Of a stretch of DNA of 64,000 nt, positions 17,535 to 29,480 are shown piece by piece. The notes under the pieces are model-generated. The model made no database searches. It worked only from the letters and a program-made list of their open reading frames with translations, and was not told where the DNA came from. Position 1 is the stretch's first letter; every line of letters starts with the position of its first letter. The position numbers were made by a program, and so were the translations under genes. The stretch lies in NCBI RefSeq assembly GCF_947497025.1, contig NZ_CANMFC010000005.1, positions 62,001-126,000 on the forward strand, written 5' to 3'. The stretch is from an uncultured Kushneria sp. Its GTDB lineage: Bacteria; Pseudomonadota; Gammaproteobacteria; Pseudomonadales; Halomonadaceae.

Positions 17535-19517
17535 TTACACCGCCCAGGCAGCGTCTTCCGGGAGCGTACGGGGCGCAGAGACATCGGTGGCGGGGGAAGA
17601 CGCGCTCCCGGTGCTCTGAAAGCCTGCCATCAACTGCTCCAGCGCTCGAGCCTGCTCTTCCAGTGCCGAGGCCGCGCTTGCCACCTCTTCGACCAGGGCC
17701 GCGTTCTGCTGGGTGACACCGTCCATGTCGGCCACGGCATGATTGACGTCACCGATGCCGGCAGCCTGCTCTCTGGAGGCCAGCGCGATCTCGTTGACCA
17801 GTCCCGTGACGCGCCCTACGGCGGCGACCACTTCCTGCATGACCTCACCGGCTTCGTGGGCATGGCGGGTGCCCTCATCGATGCGGGTCAGGGAGGCCTT
17901 GATCAATGCGCCGATCTCGCTGGCAGCGGTCGCGCTGCGGGAGGCGAGATTTCGCACCTCACCGGCCACCACCGCAAAGCCGCGTCCCTGCTCGCCGGCG
18001 CGAGCGGCTTCGACTGATGCATTCAGCGCCAGCAGATTGGTCTGAAAGGCAATCCCATCGATCATGCTGACGATATCGGCCATCTTCTGTGATCCCTGGC
18101 TGATGTCCTCCATCGAGGCGATCACGCGTGTTACGCGGGTGCCCCCCTGTTCGGCCACGCTTGAAGCCTCACCGGCCAGCCGACTGGCTTCACCGGCGCT
18201 GTCGGCATTGTGTGCCACGGTCGAGGAGATCTCTTCCATGGCCGAGGCGGTTTCCTCCAGGGCGGCGGCCTGGGATTCGGTGCGCCGTGACAGGTCCATG
18301 TTGCCGGCTGAAATCTCGCGCGAGCGGCTGGCAATGGTTTCGGAGACTGCGCTGACGTCATCAAAAAGGTGGTTGAGTCGGGCCGCGTAGCGGTTGACGG
18401 CGCTTCGTAATGCGCCGATTTCATCGGGGCGGGCAATGCTCAACGCTTCGCGCTGCGTGCCGCCCTCCCCCATCCGTTCGATCTGTCGCGTGGTTTCACT
18501 GATCTGGGCCAGCAGCATGCGACTGCCCAGCCAGGCCAGACCCAGCAGGAGCGCTACCACCGGCAGGATGAAGATCAAAAGATCCCGGATCAGGGAGCTG
18601 GCCAGATGCGTGACGGTGCTCAATGGCGTGACAAGCCCGATGGTCCAGCCGGTGCCCGCCATGGTGAACTGCTTGACCATGGCCTGATCCTGCAGGGTCG
18701 GATCTTCAAGGCGTATCTCGCCTTCCGGGCGGTCTGCGGCTGTCAGCGGCGCAAGCCAGGACAGTCGTGATGCCAGCTGTGACAGGCTCTGCAGCCCGTC
18801 CTTGAAACTGGTACCCGGGAAGTACATGACGTTGCCGTCCTTATCCAGCACGTAGGCGTAGCCACCGGTGGCCTGCCCATGGGCCTTCATGAAGTCGGCA
18901 AGACCTGCAAGGCTCACATCGGTGGTGGCCACGCCTGCAAATCGACTATCTCGCTGATAGGGAATGCTGCAGGTCACCATCGGCGCCTGGGTGATCGGAT
19001 CAAGATAGGCCGCTGACCAGACGCACTGGCCGCCCGGGGCACCCACGGCGGCGCGATACCAGGGTTCGCTCTGATAGGGACTGCTTTCAGTCGCGTTGTA
19101 CTCCTCGGTATAGGCCAGTGCGCCACTTTCGCTGCGCCCCCAGAAAAAGCTTCTTTTTTCAACGCCGGGTGTAAAGGCCCCGGGCTCCGGCCATAGTCCG
19201 CCACCGGCAATGGCGCGATTGCCATTGGCATCGATGATGCCAGGCAGCGTTGACACGTATAAGGTCGGGTCGGCGGGGAGGATCGAGGCCATGCTGGCAA
19301 CGCCTGCCGTCATGCTTTCAACGCGTCCCATTTGTGCCTGCAGGCCGTTGACCAGTGATTGTCCGGTCTGGCTGACCAGCGTATTGCTGGCCTCGATCAG
19401 GCGTGGCTTGCCCCTGAGCGTCATGACGCCGTAAATGGAAAGGCCGATCAGTGTCGTGAGCAGTATTCCGCCCAGGGTAATCTTTCCTGCAATGGTGCGC
19501 GGCAGCAGTGGCATCAT
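17535..19517 (-). CDS. Methyl-accepting chemotaxis protein with periplasmic Cache-type sensor
   Basis: 660 residues. Membrane chemoreceptor that signals through CheW/CheA to the flagellar motor. Helix 1 (about 13-34, [20 protein letters not shown]) precedes a large periplasmic domain (about 40-300) resembling dCache sensors ([32 protein letters not shown]). Helix 2 is near 308-332. It is followed by HAMP and the signalling coiled coil, with the hairpin tip in two adjoining runs, [19 protein letters not shown] and [17 protein letters not shown]. No C-terminal CheR-binding pentapeptide is seen. The start at 19517 has GGGG before it; an open frame back to 19697 overlaps the divergent lipoprotein gene and is rejected. 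The ligand is unknown. Confidence 0.93.
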   Translation of the reverse strand: MMPLLPRTIAGKITLGGILLTTLIGLSIYGVMTLRGKPRLIEASNTLVSQTGQSLVNGLQAQMGRVESMTAGVASMASILPADPTLYVSTLPGIIDANGNRAIAGGGLWPEPGAFTPGVEKRSFFWGRSESGALAYTEEYNATESSPYQSEPWYRAAVGAPGGQCVWSAAYLDPITQAPMVTCSIPYQRDSRFAGVATTDVSLAGLADFMKAHGQATGGYAYVLDKDGNVMYFPGTSFKDGLQSLSQLASRLSWLAPLTAADRPEGEIRLEDPTLQDQAMVKQFTMAGTGWTIGLVTPLSTVTHLASSLIRDLLIFILPVVALLLGLAWLGSRMLLAQISETTRQIERMGEGGTQREALSIARPDEIGALRSAVNRYAARLNHLFDDVSAVSETIASRSREISAGNMDLSRRTESQAAALEETASAMEEISSTVAHNADSAGEASRLAGEASSVAEQGGTRVTRVIASMEDISQGSQKMADIVSMIDGIAFQTNLLALNASVEAARAGEQGRGFAVVAGEVRNLASRSATAASEIGALIKASLTRIDEGTRHAHEAGEVMQEVVAAVGRVTGLVNEIALASREQAAGIGDVNHAVADMDGVTQQNAALVEEVASAASALEEQARALEQLMAGFQSTGSASSPATDVSAPRTLPEDAAWAV

Positions 19518-19616
19518 GTTGTTCCCCGTTGTTTGCCCTTCGATTCTTATCGGCACACAAGGCGTACCATTGAGGGGAGCACCATCCACGTCCATCAATA
19601 TCTCAGGGGCTGACGC

Positions 19617-20000
19617 ATGAAACGTCTTTACACAGCACTTCCGATAACAGGACTTCTGGTGATGGCAGGGCTTGTCGGCTGTGCCGGAGCGGGGCATGAA
19701 AAGGGGGTGTCACCTGATCATGATAGGCTCGGGCAGGCGACGCTGAGCTTTGACGGCTATCGCGTCAGCGGGAGCGGAGGCTGTAATCGGATATTTGGTC
19801 CGGCGCAGGTCGAGCAGGGCCGGTTGATCGTTGGCACGCTGGCGTCGACCCGCATGGCCTGCCCGGGGCACGAGGAGGGTGATCAGGCCCTGATCGATTT
19901 TCTCGAAAGCCGACCCCGCCTGATTCAGGGCGACAACGATCAGTGGCGGCTTGAAAACGACACACAGCAGATGGCGATTGAGCGGGTGCTCATGCAGTAG
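19617..20000 (+). CDS. META domain (HslJ-like) lipoprotein
   Basis: 127 residues. An N-terminal lipobox (LVMAGLVGC, Cys at about 22) marks it as a lipoprotein. The mature part is a single META domain: [21 protein letters not shown], then [27 protein letters not shown]. This is the arrangement of HslJ, a heat-inducible E. coli protein linked to novobiocin resistance, though the molecular role is not known. The FDGYRVSG opening replaces the usual W-x-L. It is divergent from the chemoreceptor gene and convergent with the Crp/Fnr gene (18 bp between stops). Confidence 0.85.
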   Translation: MKRLYTALPITGLLVMAGLVGCAGAGHEKGVSPDHDRLGQATLSFDGYRVSGSGGCNRIFGPAQVEQGRLIVGTLASTRMACPGHEEGDQALIDFLESRPRLIQGDNDQWRLENDTQQMAIERVLMQ

Positions 20001-20018
20001 AGTAGGCGCCCCAGGCGA

Positions 20019-20780
20019 TCAGCCCGTGGGCGCTTCGTCGTCATTGGAGTCGACCTCGAGCATGTGACTCAGGTCCAGCTGGATATAGGTCTCATCGAAC
20101 TGCGCTTCGCGATAGAGACGCTTGTAGTCGAGAATTTCCAGCGTGCGACGCTGTTTTTTCACCATGCCTTCCTGGGCCAGCTCGCCAAGCATGCGGCTGA
20201 CATGCACGCTGGTCAGCCCCAGAAGACTTGCCATCAGCTTCTGGTTCAGCGGAAATTCAAAGCGAAGGCCCAGGTCGGGATGGGTGTGCTTAAGACGCAG
20301 ATACATCTCGATGATAAAGTGGGCAATCTTCATGCGGGCGCTGCAGTGCATGAGACTGGTGATGCGCTCGGTCATCAGCGCCTGGTCCCGCGAGGCGGTG
20401 GCGAAAAAGGCTGCCGATAGCGCGCGTGACTGCTGACAGGCTTCCAGAATGTAGCGATAGGGGAAGGCGCATACGGTGCCATCGGTCATCATCCGTACAT
20501 CGGTCAGATGGCGGCCAAAGGTGAAATCACGCAGCCCGATGATGTCGCCGGGGGTGAAGATTTCGACCACCTTCATCTCTCCCATCAGGGAGATCTTGTA
20601 GGCATAGGCCCAGCCGTCCTGCAGCGTGTAGAGGGTCTGGGTATGCTCGCGAAAATGCCACAGGCTCTCGTGGCGTCTGACCGCTCTGGCGTCCTTTTCA
20701 AAATGCGCCAGTATGTTCTTTTCGTGCTCGCTGAGTGCAATCAGATTGCTGAAGTTTTCAACGATACAGCCATGACTCAT
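20019..20780 (-). CDS. Crp/Fnr family transcriptional regulator
   Basis: 253 residues. An N-terminal cyclic-nucleotide-binding-like beta barrel (LWHFREHTQTLYTLQDGWAYAYK, EIFTPGDIIGLRDFTFG) is followed by a C-terminal winged helix with the recognition segment LMASLLGLTSVHVSRMLGELAQEG. The Fnr-type N-terminal cysteine cluster is absent; a single Cys sits in MSHGCIVENFSN, so oxygen sensing through an Fe-S cluster is unlikely. The effector is unknown. The start at 20780 is chosen because AGGAG is six bases upstream; the ATG two codons earlier overlaps that site. An open frame extends to 20945 without support. Confidence 0.88.
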   Translation of the reverse strand: MSHGCIVENFSNLIALSEHEKNILAHFEKDARAVRRHESLWHFREHTQTLYTLQDGWAYAYKISLMGEMKVVEIFTPGDIIGLRDFTFGRHLTDVRMMTDGTVCAFPYRYILEACQQSRALSAAFFATASRDQALMTERITSLMHCSARMKIAHFIIEMYLRLKHTHPDLGLRFEFPLNQKLMASLLGLTSVHVSRMLGELAQEGMVKKQRRTLEILDYKRLYREAQFDETYIQLDLSHMLEVDSNDDEAPTG

Positions 20781-21182
20781 CGTCATCTCCTGCTGTGTCG
20801 GCCCTCGTGTGAATGATGCTCTGCCAGCGCCGCCTCTCGCCATTACGAAAGTAACGGGCTTATTGTTATGAGCCTGCCCGGTCATTAGGGTGTATTTATT
20901 AGCGTTTCTAATGTCAGGGCGTACCCTGAGCATGGCGCATGTCACCGGGCTTCACCACTTTCCGGGGCAGGGATGCGATGAAATGATCACCTGGGCGCAA
21001 TTTTACCTGTCGCCGAACAGGGACAATCGTCGCGCGCTCTGCCAGACTGGCCTGCCACCCCATTGGCGTGGCACATTCGCCGGTCGACAGCATGCTGTCC
21101 ATCCCCGTGCGGGGCATCATGGCGCGCAGGCATGTACAAACCGCGCGCCGTAGTTCAATGACTGCTGGAGTAGTGAAAGGCA
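20781..21182. other. Divergent intergenic region between Crp/Fnr gene and gnd
   Basis: 402 bp without a supported gene. It contains small dyads that could be operators: TTAC-gaaa-GTAA (20843-20854), ATTAG-N5-CTAAT (20898-20912) and CAGGG-cgta-CCCTG (20915-20928). No classical Fnr or Crp box is present. Confidence 0.5.
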
Positions 21183-22595
21183 ATGACCAGACAACAGATT
21201 GGTGTCATGGGAATGGCAGTAATGGGGCGCAACCTGGCGCTCAACATCGAAAGCCGCGGCTATACGGTGTCGATCTATAACCGTTCCTCTGAGAAAACCG
21301 ACGAAGTACTGGCTGACAACCCCGACAGCAAGCTGGTCCCGTTCTATGAGATTGAAACGTTCGTGGCGTCTCTGGAAAAGCCGCGTCGTATTCTGTTGAT
21401 GGTCGCCGCCGGTGAAGCGACCGACAGGACCATCGAATCCCTGAAGCCGTATCTGGACCGTGGCGATATCCTGATTGACGGGGGCAATACCTACTATCCG
21501 GATACCATTCGCCGTAACCGCGAGCTCTCCGAAGCCGGTCTGAACTTCATCGGCACCGGCGTTTCCGGTGGCGAGGAAGGCGCTCTCAAGGGCCCCTCGA
21601 TCATGCCCAGCGGTCAGCGTGAAGCCTACGACATGGTGGCGCCGATTCTCGAAAAGATCGCCGCGCGTGCCGAAGACGGCGAACCGTGCGTCAACTATGT
21701 CGGTCCCGACGGTGCCGGTCACTACGTCAAGATGGTGCACAATGGCATCGAATACGGTGACATGCAGCTCATCAGCGAAGCCTACGCCATTCTCAAGGAA
21801 GGGCTGGGGCTGTCCAACGACGAGCTGGCCGATGTCTTCACCGAGTGGAATGAAGGCGAGCTCGACAGCTACCTGATCGACATCACCGCGCGCATCTTTA
21901 GAAAGCGCGATGAAAACGGCGAGTACGTGGTCGATACGATTCTCGACTCTGCCGGTCAGAAGGGCACCGGCAAGTGGACCAGCAAGAGCGCGCTGGACCT
22001 GGGTGTGCCGCTGCCGCTGATCACCGAATCCGTCTTTGCCCGCTTTATCTCTTCTCTCAAGGAAGAGCGCGTGGCGGCCTCGAAAGTGCTCAAAGGCCCG
22101 GCTGAAAAGCCCTTTGAAGGCGATCGCGCCGAGTTCATCGAGAAGGTGCGTCAGGCGCTCTATTTCAGCAAGATCGCCTCCTACGCCCAGGGCTTTGCCC
22201 AGATGCGTGCAGCCAGCGATCACTATGACTGGAATCTCGACTACGGTCAGGTGGCCAAGCTCTTCCGCGCCGGCTGCATCATCCGCGCCCGCTTTTTGCA
22301 GAAGATCACCGATGCCTATCAGGACCAGCCGGCACTGGCGAACCTGTTGATGGCGCCGTACTTCTCCGACATCGCCGACCGCTACCAGCAGTCGCTGCGT
22401 GACGTGATCAGCCATGCGGTGCAAAACGGCATTCCGGTGCCGACCTTCTCGTCTGCCGTGGCCTACTACGACAGCTACCGCGCCGAGAAGCTGCCGGCCA
22501 ACCTGGTTCAGGCTCAGCGTGACTTTTTCGGTGCCCACACCTACAAGCGTCTTGATCGCGAGGGTGTCTTCCATACCGAATGGCTCGAAAAGTAA
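21183..22595 (+). CDS. gnd: 6-phosphogluconate dehydrogenase, decarboxylating
   Basis: 470 residues. Oxidises 6-phosphogluconate to ribulose 5-phosphate and CO2 with NADP+, in the pentose phosphate pathway. The N-terminal Rossmann motif is [17 protein letters not shown], with [10 protein letters not shown] after strand 2 as in NADP-using enzymes. Substrate-binding signatures are [34 protein letters not shown], and [22 protein letters not shown] with the catalytic Lys and Asn. Length equals the long E. coli-type enzyme (468). It supplies 6-phosphogluconate oxidation for the gluconate/idonate genes further right. A strong terminator follows. Confidence 0.97.
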   Translation: MTRQQIGVMGMAVMGRNLALNIESRGYTVSIYNRSSEKTDEVLADNPDSKLVPFYEIETFVASLEKPRRILLMVAAGEATDRTIESLKPYLDRGDILIDGGNTYYPDTIRRNRELSEAGLNFIGTGVSGGEEGALKGPSIMPSGQREAYDMVAPILEKIAARAEDGEPCVNYVGPDGAGHYVKMVHNGIEYGDMQLISEAYAILKEGLGLSNDELADVFTEWNEGELDSYLIDITARIFRKRDENGEYVVDTILDSAGQKGTGKWTSKSALDLGVPLPLITESVFARFISSLKEERVAASKVLKGPAEKPFEGDRAEFIEKVRQALYFSKIASYAQGFAQMRAASDHYDWNLDYGQVAKLFRAGCIIRARFLQKITDAYQDQPALANLLMAPYFSDIADRYQQSLRDVISHAVQNGIPVPTFSSAVAYYDSYRAEKLPANLVQAQRDFFGAHTYKRLDREGVFHTEWLEK

Positions 22596-22620
22596 GCACC
22601 GCTGCTTTCTGATGCACCAA

Positions 22621-22648
22621 AACCCCGCGCCCGCCGCGGGGTTTTTTC
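22621..22648 (+). terminator. Rho-independent terminator of gnd
   Basis: AACCCCGCG-cccgc-CGCGGGGTTTTTT, 26 bp after the gnd stop: GC stem, 5-base loop and six T residues. Confidence 0.92.
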
Positions 22649-22756
22649 ATGTTCGCTTTCCGTACTTCCCAGCTTGCGTCGGTACGACGCTGCTGATTGA
22701 CACTGGCATGCTTGTTGCTAGCTGAAGATGACGATCCATCTTCAGGGAGCCATGTC

Positions 22757-24145
22757 ATGAGCAGTTCTACCGTTGCGACTTCTTCCGTGGCTTCACGAGC
22801 CCTTTCCGTACGCTGGTATCAGTTGCTGGCCGCCGTGGTCTGCATGATGGCCATTTCCAGCCCGCAGTATGTCTGGACCCTGTTTACCGGACCGCTGGCC
22901 GAGCGTCTGGGTGTACCGCTGTCTCAACTTCAGATCACCTTTTCACTGCTGATCGTATTGCAGACCTTTTTCTCTCCGCTGCAGGGCTTTCTGGTAGACC
23001 GCTTCGGCGTGCGTCGACTGGTGGCCGCCGGCGCCCTGGCGACCGGGGCCAGCTGGGTGCTGGCGGCGCAGACCACCACCCTTTGGGGACTGTATCTGAC
23101 CTACGGCGTACTGGGCGGACTGGGCACCGGCATTGTCTATATCGGCACGGTGGGGCTGATGGTGCGCTGGTTTCCGGACCGGCGCGGGCTGGCCGTCGGG
23201 GCGGTAGCCGCCGGTTACGGTTTCGGGGCCATGCTGACCACACTGCCGATCAGCACGCGCCTTGACGGTGCCGGGCTTGAAGCCACGCTGACCCTGTTTG
23301 GTATCGGCATTGCACTTGTCGGCATGAGTGCTGCGATGTGTCTGAAAATGCCGCCGCCCGAGCTGGCAGAACGGCGTCCGCCTGCAACAGTGCAGACCAC
23401 CACGGCCCCGGAGACTCGCCCGGCCGAGATGCTTAAAAATCCGGTTTTCTGGCTGATGTTTGTGATGTTCACGATGATGTCGACCTCGGGACTCATGGTG
23501 ATCTCCCAGATGTCGAGCTTTGCCGCCGATTTTGGCGTCGCCGGCGTGACCGTCATGGGCATGGCGGCTGTCCCGTTGGCGCTGACACTCGATCGCGTCT
23601 GCAACGGCGTGACTCGCCCGCTGTTTGGCTGGATTTCCGATCGCTGGGGGCGCGAAAACACCATGGCGCTGGCCTTTATTCTGGAAGGCCTTGCCATGAT
23701 GGTCTGGCTGGCCACCAGCAGCAATCCGGTGCTCTTTGTGCTGCTCTCGGGCATTGTCTTTCTGGGCTGGGGGGAGATCTTTTCGCTGTTCCCGGCCACG
23801 CTGACCGATACCTTCGGCACCCGTCACGCCACGACCAACTACGGTTTCCTTTATATGGCTCAGGGCATCGGGTCGATCATTGGCGGTCCGGCCGCAGCAC
23901 TACTGTATGAAACGAGCGGCAGCTGGTTGCCGGTCTTTTCGGTCGCCATCGGTTTCGACATTACCACCGGGCTGGTGGCCCTGCTGCTGCTCAAGCCCCT
24001 GCGTCAGCGCTGGCTGTCGCTGGGGCACCGGTGCGCCGTCCGTAATCCTTCAGCGCTTCGAGCAGGGCCAGGCCACCGCCGGGCAGGGCGGTGGCATCAC
24101 GCACCACCACGCTGCGCTCGCGTACTGCCCATGGTGCATCGATAG
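22757..24145 (+). CDS. MFS transporter, oxalate/formate-antiporter (OxlT)-like
   Basis: 462 residues, about 12 membrane helices. Major facilitator of the OxlT-like/monocarboxylate group: a first helix with QYVWTLFTGPLAERLGVPLSQLQ, the loop motif GFLVDRFGVRRLVAAGALATG, and in the second half GWISDRWGRENTMALAFILEG. It probably carries an organic acid for the adjacent CoA-transferase/lyase pair. The start at 22757 has GGGAG upstream. The last 50 or so residues after LLLLKPLRQRW are Arg/His-rich, unlike a transporter tail, and overlap the convergent LysR gene by 155 bp. This suggests that an earlier stop was lost or that a frameshift is present. Confidence 0.85.
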   Translation: MSSSTVATSSVASRALSVRWYQLLAAVVCMMAISSPQYVWTLFTGPLAERLGVPLSQLQITFSLLIVLQTFFSPLQGFLVDRFGVRRLVAAGALATGASWVLAAQTTTLWGLYLTYGVLGGLGTGIVYIGTVGLMVRWFPDRRGLAVGAVAAGYGFGAMLTTLPISTRLDGAGLEATLTLFGIGIALVGMSAAMCLKMPPPELAERRPPATVQTTTAPETRPAEMLKNPVFWLMFVMFTMMSTSGLMVISQMSSFAADFGVAGVTVMGMAAVPLALTLDRVCNGVTRPLFGWISDRWGRENTMALAFILEGLAMMVWLATSSNPVLFVLLSGIVFLGWGEIFSLFPATLTDTFGTRHATTNYGFLYMAQGIGSIIGGPAAALLYETSGSWLPVFSVAIGFDITTGLVALLLLKPLRQRWLSLGHRCAVRNPSALRAGPGHRRAGRWHHAPPRCARVLPMVHR

Positions 24146-24920
24146 GCACCACACTCAGTGCCATGAGCTGGCAGTGACGGTGTGCTGCACTCTCTGGAAT
24201 GACCCCGATGCCGACGCCGGTCGCCACCAGCCGACAGATCGCCTCAAAGCTTGAGACCTGTATGCGCAGTTTCAATACCGCGCCGATATCCTGAAACCGG
24301 CTCTGTAGAAACTGCATCAAACTGCTGCTGTCGTGCAGCCCCACGTGGTAGTGATCGATCATGTCGGTCGGTGTAATGCATTGACGGTCGGCCAGTAAAT
24401 GGCCGGGGGGCGTAATCAGCACCAGCCGGTCGGTGCTGAAGTGAAAACGCTCCAGTTCTCCCGTTCCCAGTGGCCCTGCCACGATCCCCATATCGGCGCT
24501 GCCCTGGGCGACGCCTTGCACGATGTCATGATTGAGCCGCTCGCGAAGGTCGATGGTCAGGCGCGGCCGGCCGGCCAGGAAATCGCTTAGCACGGCCGGC
24601 ATCAGCTCGGTCACGGCGGTGGTATTGGCCAGAATGCGCAGATGGCCGGACTGATCCTCTGCCTCTGACATGTCTTCAACGAGATGGTCGACCTGGCGCA
24701 GAACGCGCCGAGCGTGGGTCAGCAGGCGCTGACCGGCGCGGGTCGTTTCCATGCCACGAGTGCTGCGATAAAAAAGCTGTTTTCCCAGCCGAGCCTCCAG
24801 CTGCTGGATGCGAGCGCTGGCGGCAGCCGTCGAGATATGGGCCCGGCGCGCGCCCTGAGTGAGGCTGGGGGCCTCAGAGATATGCACAAAAAGGCGCAGG
24901 TCGATCAGGTTCAGTGACAT
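23991..24920 (-). CDS. LysR family transcriptional regulator
   Basis: 309 residues. An N-terminal winged helix-turn-helix (LIDLRLFVHISEAPSLTQGARRAH, AAASARIQQLEARLGKQLFYR) precedes the periplasmic-binding-like effector domain (about 90-295, ending in GVGIGVIPESAAHRH). It is divergent from the CoA-transferase/lyase genes and convergent with the MFS gene. By LysR logic it is the likely activator of the acid-CoA module, binding the 184-bp gap that holds three direct repeats. The effector is presumably the substrate acid or a CoA-derived product; this is inference. Its C-terminal coding overlaps the MFS tail. Confidence 0.88.
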   Translation of the reverse strand: MSLNLIDLRLFVHISEAPSLTQGARRAHISTAAASARIQQLEARLGKQLFYRSTRGMETTRAGQRLLTHARRVLRQVDHLVEDMSEAEDQSGHLRILANTTAVTELMPAVLSDFLAGRPRLTIDLRERLNHDIVQGVAQGSADMGIVAGPLGTGELERFHFSTDRLVLITPPGHLLADRQCITPTDMIDHYHVGLHDSSSLMQFLQSRFQDIGAVLKLRIQVSSFEAICRLVATGVGIGVIPESAAHRHCQLMALSVVPIDAPWAVRERSVVVRDATALPGGGLALLEALKDYGRRTGAPATASADAGA

Positions 24921-25035
24921 GGCATTCTGCCAAAAGAGAAACAGGGAGGCGCCAAAACAGCAGGCGTTCGCCTGAGCCTAACGCGGGGTCCTGCAAAGGC
25001 CAATTCTCCTTATGGTCAAAAGCGCGCAGTCTGAG

Positions 25036-25088
25036 GCCTGTCGATATCAAAGCCTGTCGATATCAAGGTCAAGGCCTGTCGATATCAA
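25036..25088. repeat. Three direct repeats in the LysR-CoA-transferase intergenic region
   Basis: The 15-mer GCCTGTCGATATCAA occurs at 25036-25050, 25052-25066 and 25074-25088. The second and third copies are also followed by GGTCAA, giving a 22-bp tandem unit. The block ends 16 bp before the ATG of the CoA-transferase gene, so it lies in its promoter or leader. Confidence 0.9.
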
Positions 25089-25104
25089 GGTCAAAGAGAG
25101 TGCC

Positions 25105-26319
25105 ATGACAACACATCGAAGCGATCAGGTCGCAAGCGGTACGCTACCGCTCGAGGGCGTGCGGGTCATCAGTCTGGAGCACGCCATTGCGGCGCCGTTC
25201 TGCTCGCGTCAGCTGGCAGATCTGGGAGCGGAAGTGATCAAGATCGAGCGTCCCGGTACGGGGGATTTTGCACGTCAGTACGACAGCCGCACCCGCGGTC
25301 TGGCCTCGCACTTTGTCTGGACCAACCGCGGCAAGAAGAGCCTGACGCTGGATGTCAAGGCGCCCGAAGGCATTGAAGTGCTGTTCGATCTTCTAAGTGA
25401 TGCCGATGTGCTGATCCAGAATCTGGCGCCGGGTGCCAGCGCGCGGCTCGGGCTCTCCTTTGAGGGGCTCTGTGAGCGTTTTCCGCGTCTGATCGTCTGC
25501 GATATTTCAGGCTATGGCAGTAACGGGCCTTATACGGACAAGAAGGCCTACGATCTGCTGATCCAGAGCGAGGCGGGGCTTTTGTCACAGACCGGTACAT
25601 CTGACACCCCGGTCAAGGCCGGTGTGTCAATCTCTGATATCGCCGCCGGGATGTATGCCTACAGCAATATTCTCGCGGCCCTGCTGGCCCGTGGCCGCAG
25701 CGGGCAGGGCAGCCATATCGATGTGTCGATGCTCGAATCGACCATCGAGTGGATGGGCTATCCGCTCTATTATGCCTTTGATGGCGCCGAGCCACCGCCG
25801 CGTGCCGGCGCCTCGCATTCGACCATCTACCCTTATGGTCCCTTTCCGGCCGGAGACGGCCGGTCGGTGATGCTGGGGCTGCAAAACGAGCGTGAATGGA
25901 CGCTTTTCTGCGAGCACGTCCTTGGGCGCCCGGCACTGATCGATGATGTGCGCTTTGCTACCAATGCTGCCCGCAGTGAGGCACGCCAGGCGCTTGACGG
26001 CGTTATTGACGAGGTCTTCTCCACATTATCTGCCGACGACATCGTGGTGCGGCTCGATCATGCCGGCATCGCCAACGCCCGCGTCAACGAGATGGCTGAT
26101 GTCTGGGCTCATCCGCAGCTGACAGCCCGCGACCGATGGCGCGAGGTGGCCTCACCCGTCGGTCCGCTGCCGGCCTTGTTACCGCCTGGTCAGGGGCGAG
26201 CCTTCAACACCCCCATGGGCGCCATCCCGGCACTGGGCGAACATACTCGGGAGATTCTGGCTTCGCTGGGTCATGACGATACAACCATTGCTGGTTGGCG
26301 TGAGAAAGGAGTGGTGTAA
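25105..26319 (+). CDS. Class III (CaiB/BaiF) CoA-transferase
   Basis: 404 residues. Family III CoA-transferases move CoA between carboxylic acids through an aspartyl-CoA intermediate. The start region LEGVRVISLEHAIAAPFCSRQLADLG aligns with the formyl-CoA transferase family. The expected catalytic Asp is D150 in KKAYDLLIQSEAGLLS, following CDISGYGSNGPY. Length is normal for the family (about 400). The ATG at 25105 has AGAGAG upstream; an open frame back to 25012 runs through the direct repeats. Its stop abuts the lyase start, so the two products probably act in sequence: activation of a hydroxy acid to its CoA ester, then cleavage. Candidate substrates are citramalate, malate or a relative. 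Confidence 0.9.
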   Translation: MTTHRSDQVASGTLPLEGVRVISLEHAIAAPFCSRQLADLGAEVIKIERPGTGDFARQYDSRTRGLASHFVWTNRGKKSLTLDVKAPEGIEVLFDLLSDADVLIQNLAPGASARLGLSFEGLCERFPRLIVCDISGYGSNGPYTDKKAYDLLIQSEAGLLSQTGTSDTPVKAGVSISDIAAGMYAYSNILAALLARGRSGQGSHIDVSMLESTIEWMGYPLYYAFDGAEPPPRAGASHSTIYPYGPFPAGDGRSVMLGLQNEREWTLFCEHVLGRPALIDDVRFATNAARSEARQALDGVIDEVFSTLSADDIVVRLDHAGIANARVNEMADVWAHPQLTARDRWREVASPVGPLPALLPPGQGRAFNTPMGAIPALGEHTREILASLGHDDTTIAGWREKGVV

Positions 26320-27162
26320 ATGACAGTCTCCATCGAGATGGCAAGTCGCATGCGGCAGGCGCGATCGGCACTTTTCGTGCCGGCCACTCGCCCCGATCGC
26401 ATCACGAAGGCTTGCGACAGCGAGGCGGATCTGGTCATCGTGGATTTCGAGGACGCTGTGGCGCTGGAGGACAAGGCGCTGGCACGCGAGTTGCTGGAGC
26501 AGTATCTGGAAGAAACGCCGGAGGTGACGCTATGCGTACGTATCAACGCGCCCGGCAGCGAATATTTCGATGCCGATCTGGATCTGTGTGCCCGGCTTCC
26601 GGCCGTCTCGGGGATCATGGTGCCCAAGGCAGAGGCCACCACACCGCTTGAGCAGGCTGCAGCGCTTGGGCGCCCCCTGTGGCCACTAATCGAAAGTGCG
26701 GCAGGCCTTGACTGGATCGCCGAACTGGCGGCTGTCGAGGGCGTGGAACGCCTGAGTTTCGGAGCGCTGGATCTGGCACTTGATCTGGATCTTGAAAGCG
26801 ATACTCCCGGTGCCGAGGCGGTACTGGACCAGGCGCGCTATCAGCTGGTACTGCACTCACGGCTGGCCGGGCTGGCACCCCCCATGGCCGGGGTCTCGCC
26901 GGAGCTCGACGATGACGAGGCCCTGCATGCAACAGCGTTGCGCGCGCGCCAGATGGGCTTTGGCGGCATGCTCTGTATTCACCCGCGTCAGCTGGCACCT
27001 GTCCATCGGGCGTTTACGCCTGGCATCGAGCAGCTTGAGTGGGCGCAGCGGGTGCTCACCGGCGCGCAAACGCAGGGCGGCGCCTTTCGCGTGGATGGAC
27101 AGATGGTGGATGCCCCGGTCATTGAGCGGGCTCGGCGACTGCTGGCGCGGAGCGGGCACTAG
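26320..27162 (+). CDS. HpcH/HpaI-CitE family CoA-ester lyase
   Basis: 280 residues. TIM-barrel lyase of the CitE-like group (citramalyl-CoA, malyl-CoA or 3-hydroxy-3-methylglutaryl-type substrates), Mg2+-dependent. Visible active-site strands are ALFVPATRPDRITKA, LVIVDFEDAVALEDK, VTLCVRINAPGSEYFDADL, GIMVPKAEATTP and LWPLIESAAGLDWIAEL (metal-binding Glu), with MLCIHPRQLAPVHRAF near the end. It starts at the base after the CoA-transferase stop. With that gene it should convert an acid via its CoA ester to two smaller products such as pyruvate or glyoxylate plus acetyl-CoA. The exact substrate is inferred. Confidence 0.88.
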   Translation: MTVSIEMASRMRQARSALFVPATRPDRITKACDSEADLVIVDFEDAVALEDKALARELLEQYLEETPEVTLCVRINAPGSEYFDADLDLCARLPAVSGIMVPKAEATTPLEQAAALGRPLWPLIESAAGLDWIAELAAVEGVERLSFGALDLALDLDLESDTPGAEAVLDQARYQLVLHSRLAGLAPPMAGVSPELDDDEALHATALRARQMGFGGMLCIHPRQLAPVHRAFTPGIEQLEWAQRVLTGAQTQGGAFRVDGQMVDAPVIERARRLLARSGH

Positions 27163-27226
27163 CGCCTCTCCAACGGGAAAATGCCATACTGGAACTTTAT
27201 GTTATCCACACCCGGTGGGCGATTAA

Positions 27227-29459
<2,233 letters not shown>

Positions 29460-29480
29460 TACGTTAGCGCCTCGGGAATC

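Noticed and set aside
20781-21182. Fnr or Crp binding box for autoregulation
   Set aside because: No TTGAT-N4-ATCAA or TGTGA-N6-TCACA site is present; only unrelated short dyads were seen.
21117-22574. 485-residue open frame antisense to gnd
   Set aside because: gnd on the plus strand has all family motifs and a terminator; the antisense frame only reflects GC-rich codon bias.
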